Shown here piece after piece: positions 1 through 7,668 of a stretch of 11,081 nucleotides of DNA. This DNA is from Paenochrobactrum pullorum (GTDB taxonomy: Bacteria; Pseudomonadota; Alphaproteobacteria; Rhizobiales; Rhizobiaceae), in assembly GCF_041929845.1 (NCBI RefSeq), contig NZ_JBHEEH010000031.1:1-11081 (forward strand), in the 5' to 3' direction. Below the pieces are notes generated by a model. The model did not search any database. It had not been told where the DNA came from and saw only the letters and a program-made list of their open reading frames with translations. The position numbers and the translations under genes are program-made. The number at the start of each line of letters is the position of its first letter. The first letter of the stretch is position 1.

Positions 1-60
1 GGCCATAAACAGTGCGACATAGACCAACTTTTACCATGGAACTATCCAAACAAGGTGTGA
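1..60 (+). pseudogene. IS66-family transposase, C-terminal end (cut by window edge)
   Basis: Reading from base 1 gives GHKQCDIDQLLPWNYPNKV and then TGA at 58-60. The pattern 'GH...IDxLLPWN' close to a stop is the typical end of IS66-family transposases (the IS66 C-terminal domain, where I know forms such as 'IDELLPWNW'). The stop lies only 16 bases from a CGCTTAC end, as expected for IS66 elements, whose tips read GTAAGCG inward. Only 19 codons are visible, so whether the rest of the gene is intact cannot be told. Confidence 0.6.
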
Positions 61-76
61 TCGAAACATCGCTTAC
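61..76 (+). mobile_element. Right terminal end of an IS66-like element
   Basis: The sequence ends in CGCTTAC at 70-76, the reverse complement of the GTAAGCG tip found on IS66-family elements. It follows the transposase stop directly. The eight bases after it (77-84, AGCTGATT) would be the target duplication if the element is whole, but the other end is outside the window. Bases 77-130, up to the regulator stop, show nothing recognisable and no clear terminator. Confidence 0.5.
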
Positions 77-130
77 AGCTGATTGATGACAGGGCAATTT
101 ATTCGGCCACTCCTGAAATACATGGAATCG

Positions 131-838
131 TCAGTTTTTGGACGTATTTTGTGAAAAACTACGATTATTACTGTTTAGGTGAACCAGTAACGATTGCTGT
201 ATGTGGTAGCGGGCGGCCTCAGCGGCCTCTTGAGGGCTTCGATTTTGAATCGCGTTAAAAATTGCCCGATGCTCTGATGCAAGTTGTTCGGGTCTGTCCT
301 CTGGAATATATCGAGCGCCGCGCAGCATGACCATGGAATCAGATATAGCGCGAATTGCTTTCATGAAATATCGGTTGTGCGTTGCTTCATAGATGGCATT
401 GTGAAACTCCCAGTTGACCTGGTTGAGACGGTGCCGATCGTGCAATAATTCTTCCGATCTTTTTAAAATATTGTCGATCTGCAAAATTTCTATATCCGAA
501 GCATGCTGAGCTGCAAAGCGGGCAGCTGTAGCCTCCATCTCTTGACGCAACATATATAATTCAACAACTTCCTGATGTGCCAGTTCAGCAACAACTGCAC
601 CCTTTCTGGGGGTTAGCACGACAGTTCCGTCGTTATGTAAGCGTCTAAGCGCCTCACGTACTGGTGTTCTGCTAACGCCTAATTCTGTTGCCACAACTGT
701 TTCGCGGATGTGTTCGCCGGGAGTATAGCGCCCTTCACGAATGCTTTTTACCAACTCGTCGTAGATGTGCGAGCCTAACTGGGAAATCTCTGTTTCCACG
801 GTTGAAGCAGCTGAGTTGTTCAGGGCGCTTTTCTTCAA
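131..838 (-). CDS. GntR-family transcriptional regulator, FCD (FadR-type) subfamily
   Basis: This is a 235-residue DNA-binding regulator, a usual length for the subfamily. Residues about 20-85 form the winged helix-turn-helix; the stretch ELGVSRTPVREALRRL (52-67) is the classic GntR recognition helix region, followed by a wing with TPRKGAVV (76-83). Residues about 90-220 look like the all-helical FCD ligand domain, with His146, His190 and His212 in the places where the family binds a metal and a carboxylate effector. The usual Asp four residues before the first His is Asn142 here. The start is TTG at 838: the frame has a stop just upstream, and AAGGA lies 7 bases away. The gene is divergent from the operon at 1005, so it most likely represses that operon and perhaps itself. 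The inducer is unknown; it could be a peptide breakdown product or small acid. Confidence 0.9.
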   Translation of the reverse strand: MKKSALNNSAASTVETEISQLGSHIYDELVKSIREGRYTPGEHIRETVVATELGVSRTPVREALRRLHNDGTVVLTPRKGAVVAELAHQEVVELYMLRQEMEATAARFAAQHASDIEILQIDNILKRSEELLHDRHRLNQVNWEFHNAIYEATHNRYFMKAIRAISDSMVMLRGARYIPEDRPEQLASEHRAIFNAIQNRSPQEAAEAARYHIQQSLLVHLNSNNRSFSQNTSKN

Positions 839-845
839 GTTGATG

Positions 846-850
846 TCCTT
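846..850 (-). promoter_or_regulatory. Ribosome binding site that fixes the TTG start of the regulator
   Basis: On the minus strand AAGGA lies 7 bases before TTG at 838-836. No in-frame ATG or GTG lies between the upstream in-frame stop (TGA, 15 bases before the TTG) and this codon, so TTG is the best start. A TTG start fits low-level expression of a repressor. Confidence 0.6.
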
Positions 851-886
851 TCAAGCGTCTACTGGCAAATCGGTTAAGTGCTTTGA

Positions 887-894
887 GTATATAC
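887..894. promoter_or_regulatory. Small palindrome GTATATAC, possible second operator half or regulator promoter element
   Basis: GTATATAC is a perfect 8-base palindrome in the divergent intergenic region, about 50 bases upstream of the regulator start. GntR/FCD regulators often bind short TA-rich palindromes with GT...AC flanks, so it could be an accessory operator. It is short enough to occur by chance in this AT-rich stretch. Confidence 0.3.
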
Positions 895-925
895 ATAATA
901 TTTGTTTGAATCTAGATGTTCCTAA

Positions 926-955
926 TTGTACTTGTTTAAGTACATAAAATACAAT
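926..955 (+). promoter_or_regulatory. Candidate promoter of the uptake operon
   Basis: TTGTAC (926-931) and TACAAT (950-955) are separated by 18 bases and resemble sigma-70 -35 and -10 boxes; the -10 matches TATAAT at five of six positions. It lies about 50 bases upstream of the GTG start of the first gene. The palindrome at 927-944 covers the -35 box and spacer, the place where a repressor would block RNA polymerase. This is assigned by eye. Confidence 0.4.
927..944. promoter_or_regulatory. Perfect palindrome, likely GntR operator
   Basis: TGTACTTGTTTAAGTACA has perfect 7-base arms (TGTACTT and AAGTACA) around a 4-base spacer. It is the strongest dyad in the 166-base region between the divergent GntR gene and the operon. 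Symmetric sites with GTAC-type arms suit a dimeric winged-helix protein. Another TGTACA occurs at 979-984, between this site and the ribosome binding site, and could be a weaker contact. Binding by the neighbouring regulator is inference. Confidence 0.5.
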
Positions 956-991
956 ATGTCTTTTTAAGAACACGATTCTGTACAAAATCTC

Positions 992-996
992 GGAGG
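992..996 (+). promoter_or_regulatory. Ribosome binding site that fixes the GTG start at 1005
   Basis: GGAGG lies 8 bases before GTG at 1005. A nearer ATG at 998 is out of frame and meets a stop after five codons, so GTG is the real start. Confidence 0.7.
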
Positions 997-1004
997 AATG
1001 TCGG

Positions 1005-2315
1005 GTGGAGATTGAAAATCAGCGCATTATAGATGCGGAACTCAGTGCGCTTGAACTGTCTGAGCCGGGCAAAAATCATTTCTTTGGATATTATAACAAG
1101 CAGATCTGGGATCTGACGGGGTCACGCGTGCTTGCGCTGCAATGTGATTTTCCCAACAAAGATTTGCAGCCGTCCGATGTGGTAGCAGTCGGATATTTTG
1201 ACCTTGCCAATGGCAACAAGTTTCAGAAGTTAAGTGAAACCACCAGTTGGAACTGGCAGATGGGGGCGCAGCTGCAATGGCTGGAAGCCACGCAGTGTCG
1301 TGAAATTATTTTTAATATCCGGCGCCCGCTTAATGATGCTGACCTTTATCCCGGGTTTGGTAGCCGCGTCGTTAATGTGGAAACCGGAGAAACGCGCGAA
1401 TATAACGTGCCTGTTTATGTGGTTGCACCCAGCTCGGAATGGGCTGTTTGTGTAGATTACCGTCGTTATAATGCTACGCACCCGACCATTGGTTATGTTG
1501 ATGAGCTGGCACCTGTCGAACTACCATTGGCACCATCAGACGATGGTATGCATATTTTGGATATGGTGAGTGGCGAAACCAAGCTTATCCTTTCGCTTGC
1601 TGATTTGAAAGCCAATCAACCTGTCGCATCTATGGATGGTGCAATTCATTGGATTAGTCATCCCGAGATCGCGCAAGATTCAAGGCGTATTTTGTTTCTC
1701 CATCGCTGGACGAAACGCATTGAAGACGAATTTTGCTGGTTACACCGTCTTTACTCGATCAATCCTGATGGCACGGATTTATACCTGCTTGAGTGTTCCG
1801 ATCACCCAATTCCGCAATTGGACGATGCCTATGATGCCGATGCCAATAGTGTTTTTGATTATGAAAAATCTGAATACCAGATTTCTCATCCAACTTGGGT
1901 GAACCCGAAAGAAATCATGGTTTGGGGTCCGCATAAGGGTGAAATTCATTATAATCTTTATACGGATCGCTCGGATAAGGTTGAATTCATTGGCACGCAG
2001 GTGCTGACCGAAAATGGTCACATGACCTATTCACCCAATGGTCGTTTCATTCTATCCGATACTTATCCCGATGATACAACGAGCATTCGTACTCTTTTTA
2101 TCTACGATACCCATACAGGCGCTCGTTATGATATTGGACGGTTCTGGACTGACACTAACCTTGGCAAAGTAAACCGTTGTGATCTGCATCCGCGGTGGCG
2201 CAGAGACGGACGGGCTGTGTGTATAGATTCAATCCACACAGAAGCACGCAATCTGTATCTGATTGAAGTCGGTGACATGCTTGACCAGATTCAAGCCGAA
2301 GGTGACAAGGCTTAA
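1005..2315 (+). CDS. Cytoplasmic beta-propeller (TolB/WD40-like) protein of unknown activity
   Basis: This 436-residue protein has no signal peptide or membrane segment. The near-N-terminal HFFGYYNKQIWDLTG (25-39), the segment TTSWNWQMGAQLQW (79-92), repeated 'W/HP...DGR' turns and the closing HPRWRRDG...NLYLIEV are typical of a bacterial family of beta-propeller proteins built from TolB-like blades, often annotated as hypothetical. The fold is distantly related to that of oligogalacturonate lyase, but I cannot confirm its catalytic residues and nothing nearby points to pectin. The gene is first in the operon. Its stop lies 2 bases before the S41 peptidase start, so the two are translationally coupled. 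I infer that it serves the peptidase as a gate or substrate-binding partner, like the propellers of tricorn protease. Function is unproven. Confidence 0.75.
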   Translation: MEIENQRIIDAELSALELSEPGKNHFFGYYNKQIWDLTGSRVLALQCDFPNKDLQPSDVVAVGYFDLANGNKFQKLSETTSWNWQMGAQLQWLEATQCREIIFNIRRPLNDADLYPGFGSRVVNVETGETREYNVPVYVVAPSSEWAVCVDYRRYNATHPTIGYVDELAPVELPLAPSDDGMHILDMVSGETKLILSLADLKANQPVASMDGAIHWISHPEIAQDSRRILFLHRWTKRIEDEFCWLHRLYSINPDGTDLYLLECSDHPIPQLDDAYDADANSVFDYEKSEYQISHPTWVNPKEIMVWGPHKGEIHYNLYTDRSDKVEFIGTQVLTENGHMTYSPNGRFILSDTYPDDTTSIRTLFIYDTHTGARYDIGRFWTDTNLGKVNRCDLHPRWRRDGRAVCIDSIHTEARNLYLIEVGDMLDQIQAEGDKA

Positions 2316-2317
2316 TC

Positions 2318-4168
2318 ATGGTCAGCTATCAACAGGCGTATGATGCACGCAAAATTCTGAAATTAGGCAATTTGTCTGATTTTCCGGCCTCAGGATTTGC
2401 TGCTTTGCGTTGGCAACCGGATAATCGCCGTCCAGAATTTTGGTGCGACGGTTGGCACGAGCTGGCGGTTATCAATGGCATTGATGTTGACTTGCTGGTC
2501 AATAAAGCTGCTGAAATGGCGGGGCGTGATTGGCAAAGATTGCTGATTTGTGATCTCGCTGGCGTGCTCTCACAAAATGCCGTACCTGTTGAGAATTGGG
2601 ATATTGTATCATCTGAAGATGCCAAGTTTAGCTTGACGCCAACTACAGCTAATCTGCTCTCCTCCATCTGGTTTTTCCTACAATATGGCGAATGTCCGCC
2701 ATTAAATGCAGAGCCGGATATGCAAGAATCATTGAAAGCGCTGGAAGAGATTCATCTGGATGGTTCAGCCCAAGCGCCTAAAGTGCTGAGTGCTGAACAG
2801 ATGGAAAGCGATCTGCTGCTGCTTGACCGTCTTATAAAATCTGAATTCTCTTATTGGTGGATTTCCACATCGGAATATAGCGTGCGCCACGGGCAAATGC
2901 TGGCTGAAATCCGCCAGTCCGGCGCGAATAAATCGCGGATCCAGCATGTGGAAGCCATGCGGGATTTGATGGTGTTGTTGGGTGATGCCCATACACGTGT
3001 CAATTCTGCTGATAGCGCATTAATCAATAGCGGCATTGCCCCATTGCAATTTGATTGGATCAAGCAAAAGCTCGTTGCTGTGAGCTTGGATCGCCGCTCA
3101 CTTATTGAGCCGGAATATCCCTTTGTCACAGCTATTGCTGGTGTGCCGATAAAAGAATGGAAACGCGTGGCTGGTGGCGGAGTGCCGCGCGGTACGAGTT
3201 CCATGCGCCGCACATGGATGGCGCGTGAAATTCGTCGTATTGGTGCTTTGGCCGAAAAACTCAATGTAGTTTTGTCGGATGATATGTCCGTTACGGTGAC
3301 GCTCACCAATGAAAGCGGTAGTGCGACCAAGAATGTCATATTAACATTGCTTGATCATGATCCAAAGCCTGAGATTGAGCCGGTTCAGGGTGGCATTATC
3401 GCTGGTAATATTGGTTATATCGCACTGCCTGCAGGCATGGTTGGCGAACCGGAAGCGATTGCTGCCGCACATACTTTGATGCGTAGTTTCGAGGCTACAG
3501 ATGGCATCATAATTGATATTCGCGATAATGGTGGCGGCTCAAGGCATCTGTTGCAGGCCATTATCGGCTATTTAGTGCCTAAGAATAAAGCCTATGTGAC
3601 GTCTTGGGCACGGATCAGACGGATGCCTGGCGGTGATCCGGAAGCTGGCCGCCATATTATGCAAAAGCGTTTGATGCGCCCATCGAACAGTACCGAATGG
3701 AGCGGGGAGGCGCAAACCGCAGCTGCAGATTTTATGGCGCAGTTCGTACCTGAATGGCCGGCGGCAGAAAATGAAAATTTTGGCCCCGTAAATCTTTTGA
3801 TGGCTGAACGTTTACCGGAACATGGTGACTTGCATTTGGCACAGCCTGTCGCGCAATTAATTAATTTACGCAATTACAGCGCCTCCGACATTTTTGCATC
3901 TTCGATAGCAGCGTTGCCACAGGTTCGAAGCTTTGGAACACCGACGGCAGGTGGCAGTGGTTTTGTCCGCCGCACGATTTTGCCGGCAAGTGGCACTGAA
4001 ATTCAGATTTCGACGATGGCTTCAGGCATGATCAACGGTGATCTTTATGAGCGCCGCGGTGTTTGCCCTGAAGAAATAATCGAACCGTCTCTCGCACAAT
4101 GGAGAGATGGAAGCGATGCTGATCCGGTTTTGCAAAGAGCCGTCAGCTATTTAAAGAGTATGAAATAA
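2318..4168 (+). CDS. Cytoplasmic S41-family (tricorn/CtpA-like) serine peptidase
   Basis: This 616-residue protein has no signal peptide, unlike the exported CtpA/Prc enzymes. Residues 1 to about 150 are not recognised. LLGDAHTRV (221-228 area) holds His225 in the 'D-x-H-T' motif of tricorn-type and IRBP-like S41 enzymes. Residues about 265-345 (with AIAGVPIKEW) look like a PDZ-type module. The core S41 domain runs from about 360 to 590: IIIDIRDNGGG (397-407), the nucleophile region NYSASD with Ser521, FGTPTAGGSG (539-548), and LYERRGV with Glu578. Ser521, His225 and Glu578 match the tricorn arrangement rather than the Ser-Lys pair of CtpA, because I see no Lys about 25 residues after the serine. 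The likely role is cleaving imported peptides in the cytoplasm. It sits between the propeller gene (2-base gap) and the binding protein gene (35-base gap). Confidence 0.82.
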   Translation: MVSYQQAYDARKILKLGNLSDFPASGFAALRWQPDNRRPEFWCDGWHELAVINGIDVDLLVNKAAEMAGRDWQRLLICDLAGVLSQNAVPVENWDIVSSEDAKFSLTPTTANLLSSIWFFLQYGECPPLNAEPDMQESLKALEEIHLDGSAQAPKVLSAEQMESDLLLLDRLIKSEFSYWWISTSEYSVRHGQMLAEIRQSGANKSRIQHVEAMRDLMVLLGDAHTRVNSADSALINSGIAPLQFDWIKQKLVAVSLDRRSLIEPEYPFVTAIAGVPIKEWKRVAGGGVPRGTSSMRRTWMAREIRRIGALAEKLNVVLSDDMSVTVTLTNESGSATKNVILTLLDHDPKPEIEPVQGGIIAGNIGYIALPAGMVGEPEAIAAAHTLMRSFEATDGIIIDIRDNGGGSRHLLQAIIGYLVPKNKAYVTSWARIRRMPGGDPEAGRHIMQKRLMRPSNSTEWSGEAQTAAADFMAQFVPEWPAAENENFGPVNLLMAERLPEHGDLHLAQPVAQLINLRNYSASDIFASSIAALPQVRSFGTPTAGGSGFVRRTILPASGTEIQISTMASGMINGDLYERRGVCPEEIIEPSLAQWRDGSDADPVLQRAVSYLKSMK

Positions 4169-4190
4169 CAATTAACGCTTAGCCTTTTCA

Positions 4191-4199
4191 AGGAGGGGG
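4191..4199 (+). promoter_or_regulatory. Strong ribosome binding site before the solute-binding protein
   Basis: AGGAGGGGG lies immediately upstream of ATG at 4204 and is the strongest Shine-Dalgarno match in the operon. This fits the high expression normally needed for a periplasmic binding protein relative to its permeases. Confidence 0.6.
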
Positions 4200-4203
4200 A
4201 AAC

Positions 4204-5802
4204 ATGAAAAAGACACTCGCTTTAGCCCTGTTAATGAGTAGTACAGTTTTTTCTGCGACGGGAGCTGCTTCTGCAGCTGAGCCAGGCTGGATTTCTATTT
4301 CCGCTTGCGTTCCTGCGGCTCCACTCATTCCAACTAATACGAATGAAAGATGCGGCTCCGACGTTTTACAGCCAATCCTTGCCGGTCTGGTCAGTGTTGA
4401 TCCCAAAACCGGAAAGGTTTTGATGGATATTGCAACTTCGATTGAAACAGATGACAACATCAACTGGACAGTCACAGTTGCAAAAGATCGTGTTTTTCAT
4501 GATGGTACACCAGTAACAGCCAAAAGCTTTGTTGATGCTTGGAATTGGGCAGCTTATGCGCCTAACGGCCAGACCAACAACAACTGGTTCACTGATATTG
4601 AGGGCTATGAGGCACTCAGCCCTAGTAAAGTTGATGGTGTAACACCGGAGCCGACCTCCACTGAAATGACGGGTCTGAAGCTCATTGACGATAATAGTTT
4701 CAGCATCAAGCTGAAGGCACCATTGCCGTCATTTATTTCCAAGCTGACCTATAAAGCATTTTTCCCGATGCCTGAGGCTTTTTTTGCTGATACAATGGCT
4801 TATGCGAAAAAGCCGATTGGTGCCGGTCCTTTCATGTTTGAATCCGGCAGTGCAGATAGTGGTTTCCGACTGGCTGCTTTCGAAGGTTATACCGGTCCGT
4901 TCAAGCCATCACTCAAGGGTATTGAACAGCGCATTTATACCAATGGTGAAGCTGCCTATAATGACTTGGTTGCCGGCAATCTTGATATGATGCGCGATGT
5001 GCCTGTTTCCAAGCTTGTTGGTGAGCAATGGAAGCGCGATCTTGAAGACAGAACATTGCTGTTTCCGACAGGGGCAACAATGGCGCTCGGTATGCCTTAC
5101 ACGGATGCAAACAAGCAGCTCTTGAGCCCGGAATTGCGACAAGCGCTTTCTATGGCAATTGATCGTGAAGCGATAATTGAAATCATTATGAATGGCACCG
5201 CAGTCGCTGCAACTGGTTGGGTTCCACCGGCAGCTGATGGCTATGTAGCAAATGGTTGTGGTGACACTTGCAAATTCAACCCGGAAAAAGCCAAAGAGCT
5301 TTACGATGCGGCCGGTGGCTATGAAGGTGATATCAAGCTCTATTACTCGGCTGAAAGCAACTTGAAGCCTATGATGGAAGCAGTTTGCAACTCAATCCAG
5401 AATACATTGGATGTTACCTGCCTGCCACAGTCTTTATCAGATAATTCCACTTTCTCCTCACTCACCCGTTCGGGTAAGATTGACGGCGTTTATCCTGCAA
5501 ACTGGTCTTTGGATTATCCTGCAATTGATAACGCATTGATCCCTGTTTACTCGATCAACGGTACATCAAACCGTGGACAATATGCTAATGACGCTTTCGA
5601 AAAGCTGATTGAAGAAGCCAGCTACAAGAAGCAGGAAGAAGCATTTGAAATCTATCAGCAGGCTGAAAAGCTTTTGGCTGTAGATCTGCCGCGTGTTCCG
5701 CTTTGGCATCCGAAAGTGGCGGTTGGTTATTCGCCGCGCGTTGGTGAAATTGTTCTCTTCTCCAATGGTCGTCCGGATTACACACGGATTTCGCTTAAAT
5801 AA
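4204..5802 (+). CDS. ABC transporter periplasmic solute-binding protein, family 5 (peptide type)
   Basis: This 532-residue protein matches the DppA/OppA length. It begins with a Sec signal peptide: MKK, a hydrophobic core (LALALLMSSTVFS) and likely cleavage after ASA near residue 24-25. There is no lipobox, as expected for a Gram-negative periplasmic protein. Family 5 hallmarks follow: PLIPTNTNERCGS (39-52), a 'VFHDGTPVTAKSFVDAW' segment, GAGPFMFESG and LRQALSMAIDREAI. The N-terminal 'C-x-P-x-x-PLIPTNTNE-x-CG' arrangement is one I associate with Gram-positive, especially actinobacterial, oligopeptide-binding proteins. Six cysteines fall in close pairs (35/50, 352/356, 395/406), which suggests three disulfides. 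It delivers substrate to the permeases encoded directly downstream. The substrate is probably an oligopeptide, but family 5 also carries opines, nickel chelates and sugars. Confidence 0.9.
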   Translation: MKKTLALALLMSSTVFSATGAASAAEPGWISISACVPAAPLIPTNTNERCGSDVLQPILAGLVSVDPKTGKVLMDIATSIETDDNINWTVTVAKDRVFHDGTPVTAKSFVDAWNWAAYAPNGQTNNNWFTDIEGYEALSPSKVDGVTPEPTSTEMTGLKLIDDNSFSIKLKAPLPSFISKLTYKAFFPMPEAFFADTMAYAKKPIGAGPFMFESGSADSGFRLAAFEGYTGPFKPSLKGIEQRIYTNGEAAYNDLVAGNLDMMRDVPVSKLVGEQWKRDLEDRTLLFPTGATMALGMPYTDANKQLLSPELRQALSMAIDREAIIEIIMNGTAVAATGWVPPAADGYVANGCGDTCKFNPEKAKELYDAAGGYEGDIKLYYSAESNLKPMMEAVCNSIQNTLDVTCLPQSLSDNSTFSSLTRSGKIDGVYPANWSLDYPAIDNALIPVYSINGTSNRGQYANDAFEKLIEEASYKKQEEAFEIYQQAEKLLAVDLPRVPLWHPKVAVGYSPRVGEIVLFSNGRPDYTRISLK

Positions 5803-5838
5803 CCGATAAACACAATGTGTCACAAGGGATGAATCGTT

Positions 5839-6764
5839 ATGTCCGGTTACATTCTACGCCGTTTGTTACAGTTCATCCCTGTTGCACTGGGGACAACATT
5901 TATCGTATTTTTTCTGGCTTGGGGAATGCCTGGCGATCCTTTAGCCGGAAAATGCGGTGATGCAGAGTGTTCCGAAGCTTTTATTGCGCAGGCGACTGCG
6001 CAATATCACTTGGATGAACCACTGCCGGTTCGTTACGTTTATTATATGATGGATGTGTTCAAGGGAGATCTTGGACGTTCATTTACTGGTCGGGATGTCG
6101 CCGAGCAGATTGCCGGTGTATTTCCGGCGACCATTCGTCTTGCTTTGATGGCAGTGGTCATTGAAGCGTTGATCGGCGTTGCTCTGGGAATGCTGTCAGC
6201 TTTGAAACCAGGCAAATTTTTGATACGGCAAACTTGCTTGCAGGTCTTGTCATAATCGCCTTTCCAACCTTTGTAATTGCGAATTTGGCGCAGTTGATTT
6301 TAGGTGTCCGCCTTGGCTGGTTTCCGGTGACGGTCAATGATCCAAGCAGCTTCAGCCAGATGTTGTTACCTGCTTTTGTGCTTGCCATTTCTCATCAGGT
6401 TGTGCTGACGCGTTTGACCCGTACGACTGTTATCGACAGTTTGCAGAGTGATTATGTACGTACAGCCCGTACGAAAGGCCTGAAAGATAGCCGTATCATG
6501 CTCGTGCATGTGCTGCGCAACAGCTTGATACCTGTTGTGACTTATATTGGTAAAGATATTGGTGGCTTGCTGGCTGGTGCAATTGTTGTTGAAGGTGTCT
6601 TCAATATTCAAGGTGTAGGCGGCCTTATCGTTCGCTCAATCCGACTTCATGATGGCGTTACAATTGTCGGCGCGGTGACGATCATCGTTCTTATTTATCT
6701 CTTCGTTAATCTGCTGGTCGATTTGACCTATGCTTTGCTGGACCCACGGATTCGCTATGAATAA
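5839..6764 (+). pseudogene. ABC transporter inner-membrane permease, DppB/OppB type, with a -1 frameshift
   Basis: Two overlapping frames together make one binding-protein-dependent permease of 308 residues, the normal DppB length. The first frame (5839-6255) starts at ATG with AAGGGA 9 bases upstream. It carries the first membrane helix (about residues 9-29), the family motif GDLGRSF, and part of the second helix up to LKPGK. After K126 it goes out of frame. The second frame carries the rest, including DYVRTARTKGL (the EAA loop that docks the ATPase), GIQGVGG-type turns and the end LLDPRIRYE. Adding one T to the five-T run at 6217-6221 restores KFFDTANLLAG, the expected reading. The run is not a canonical -1 slippery heptamer. 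A sequencing error, a real null mutation or low-level slippage are all possible. The stop overlaps the next gene by 8 bases. Confidence 0.85.
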
Positions 6765-7659
6765 AACACCTTCAGCAGCAGCTATTCCAACTGAAACACT
6801 ACCGAGCGGTCAATCACTGAGCCGTATGGCTTTCCAAGAATTGAGCCGGCGTCCGCTCGTCTGGATAATGCTGGTAATCTTGGTTGTTCTGGCCTTGATG
6901 GCAATTTTTCCCGAATGGTTTACTTCGGCTGACCCGCGTAAATGCCAACTGTTGAGTGCGCGGCGCGCGCCATCAGGAAGAGCATGGTTTGGTAATGATA
7001 TCCAGGGCTGTGATATTTATGCACGTACCATTTATGGCACTCGTGCCTCACTGGTTGTTGCTATATTAGCAGCACTTGGCTCGACATTGATCGGCGGTAT
7101 TGTGGGGTTGATAGCAGGTTTTAAGGGGGGGGCTATTGATGCTATTTTATCCCGTATTACGGATATTGTCATGGGGCTGCCGACCTTGCTGGGTGCTATC
7201 GTTATCTTGTCTGTTTTGGGCAATAACGGCGGCAATGGCATGCTCCGTCTGGCATTGGTATTGTCAATGCTTGGCTGGGCAACGGAAGCGCGTTTGATGC
7301 GTGCCAGTGTTTTGCAGGTTAAAGAAGCTGAATATATTCGTGCTGCCCGTGTGGCAGGGGCTTCTGAGATGTGGATTGCCTTACGTCATATTGTTCCCAA
7401 TGCAATTACACCACTTTTGGTTATGGCGACCTTATCGCTCGGCGGCTATGTGGGAACAGAGGCGACCTTGTCCTATTTAGGTTTGGGTTTGCAGCCCCCG
7501 ATCATTTCTTGGGGAACAGCTATTAGCGATGCGCAACCATATACTGGTGCTGCCCCCCATATGCTGATCTTCCCATCATTATTTTTGGTGGTGACCGTTT
7601 TAGTTTTCGTTCTCTTGGGCGAAGCTGTGCGGCGTGCCTTTGACCCCCGTTCCCGTTGA
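6757..7659 (+). CDS. ABC transporter inner-membrane permease, DppC/OppC type
   Basis: This 300-residue permease pairs with the DppB-type partner to form the membrane channel. I chose ATG at 6757 (MNKTPSAAA) over ATG at 6730, because it gives the usual cytoplasmic tail before the first helix and an ATGAATAA overlap with the upstream stop, which implies translational coupling. There is one helix at about 35-52, a periplasmic loop with WFGNDIQGCDIYAR (77-90), typical of DppC ('GTD..G.D..SR'), and further helices at about 97-121, 140-156, 163-175, 215-232 and 268-288. The EAA loop (EAEYIRAARVAGAS, 190-203) contacts the ATPases. The end RRAFDPRSR is typical of the family. The frame is intact throughout. 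Confidence 0.93.
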   Translation: MNKTPSAAAIPTETLPSGQSLSRMAFQELSRRPLVWIMLVILVVLALMAIFPEWFTSADPRKCQLLSARRAPSGRAWFGNDIQGCDIYARTIYGTRASLVVAILAALGSTLIGGIVGLIAGFKGGAIDAILSRITDIVMGLPTLLGAIVILSVLGNNGGNGMLRLALVLSMLGWATEARLMRASVLQVKEAEYIRAARVAGASEMWIALRHIVPNAITPLLVMATLSLGGYVGTEATLSYLGLGLQPPIISWGTAISDAQPYTGAAPHMLIFPSLFLVVTVLVFVLLGEAVRRAFDPRSR

Positions 7660-7668
7660 GGTTTCATC

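Noticed and set aside
1..39. Minus-strand ATG at 39 with a short open frame running off the left edge
   Set aside because: Only 13 codons are visible with a weak ribosome binding site, and the plus strand reads as a convincing IS66 transposase end.
765..947. Plus-strand 60-codon frame in the regulator and promoter region
   Set aside because: It is antisense to the regulator start and runs through the operator region. It has no recognisable domain.
5810..5820. ACACAATGTGT dyad between the binding protein and permease genes
   Set aside because: Arms of five bases with a one-base centre cannot form a useful hairpin, and there is no T run. It is probably chance.
6217..6221. Programmed -1 ribosomal frameshift in the DppB-type permease
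   Set aside because: Five T after AAA does not form a canonical slippery heptamer in the reading frame, and membrane permeases of this family are not known to need it. A plain one-base deletion is simpler.
6730..6756. Earlier ATG for the DppC-type permease, adding nine residues
   Set aside because: Those codons overlap the end of the upstream permease (LLDPRIRYE), and the extra residues MLCWTHGFA do not resemble the family. ATG at 6757 overlaps the stop in the usual coupled way.
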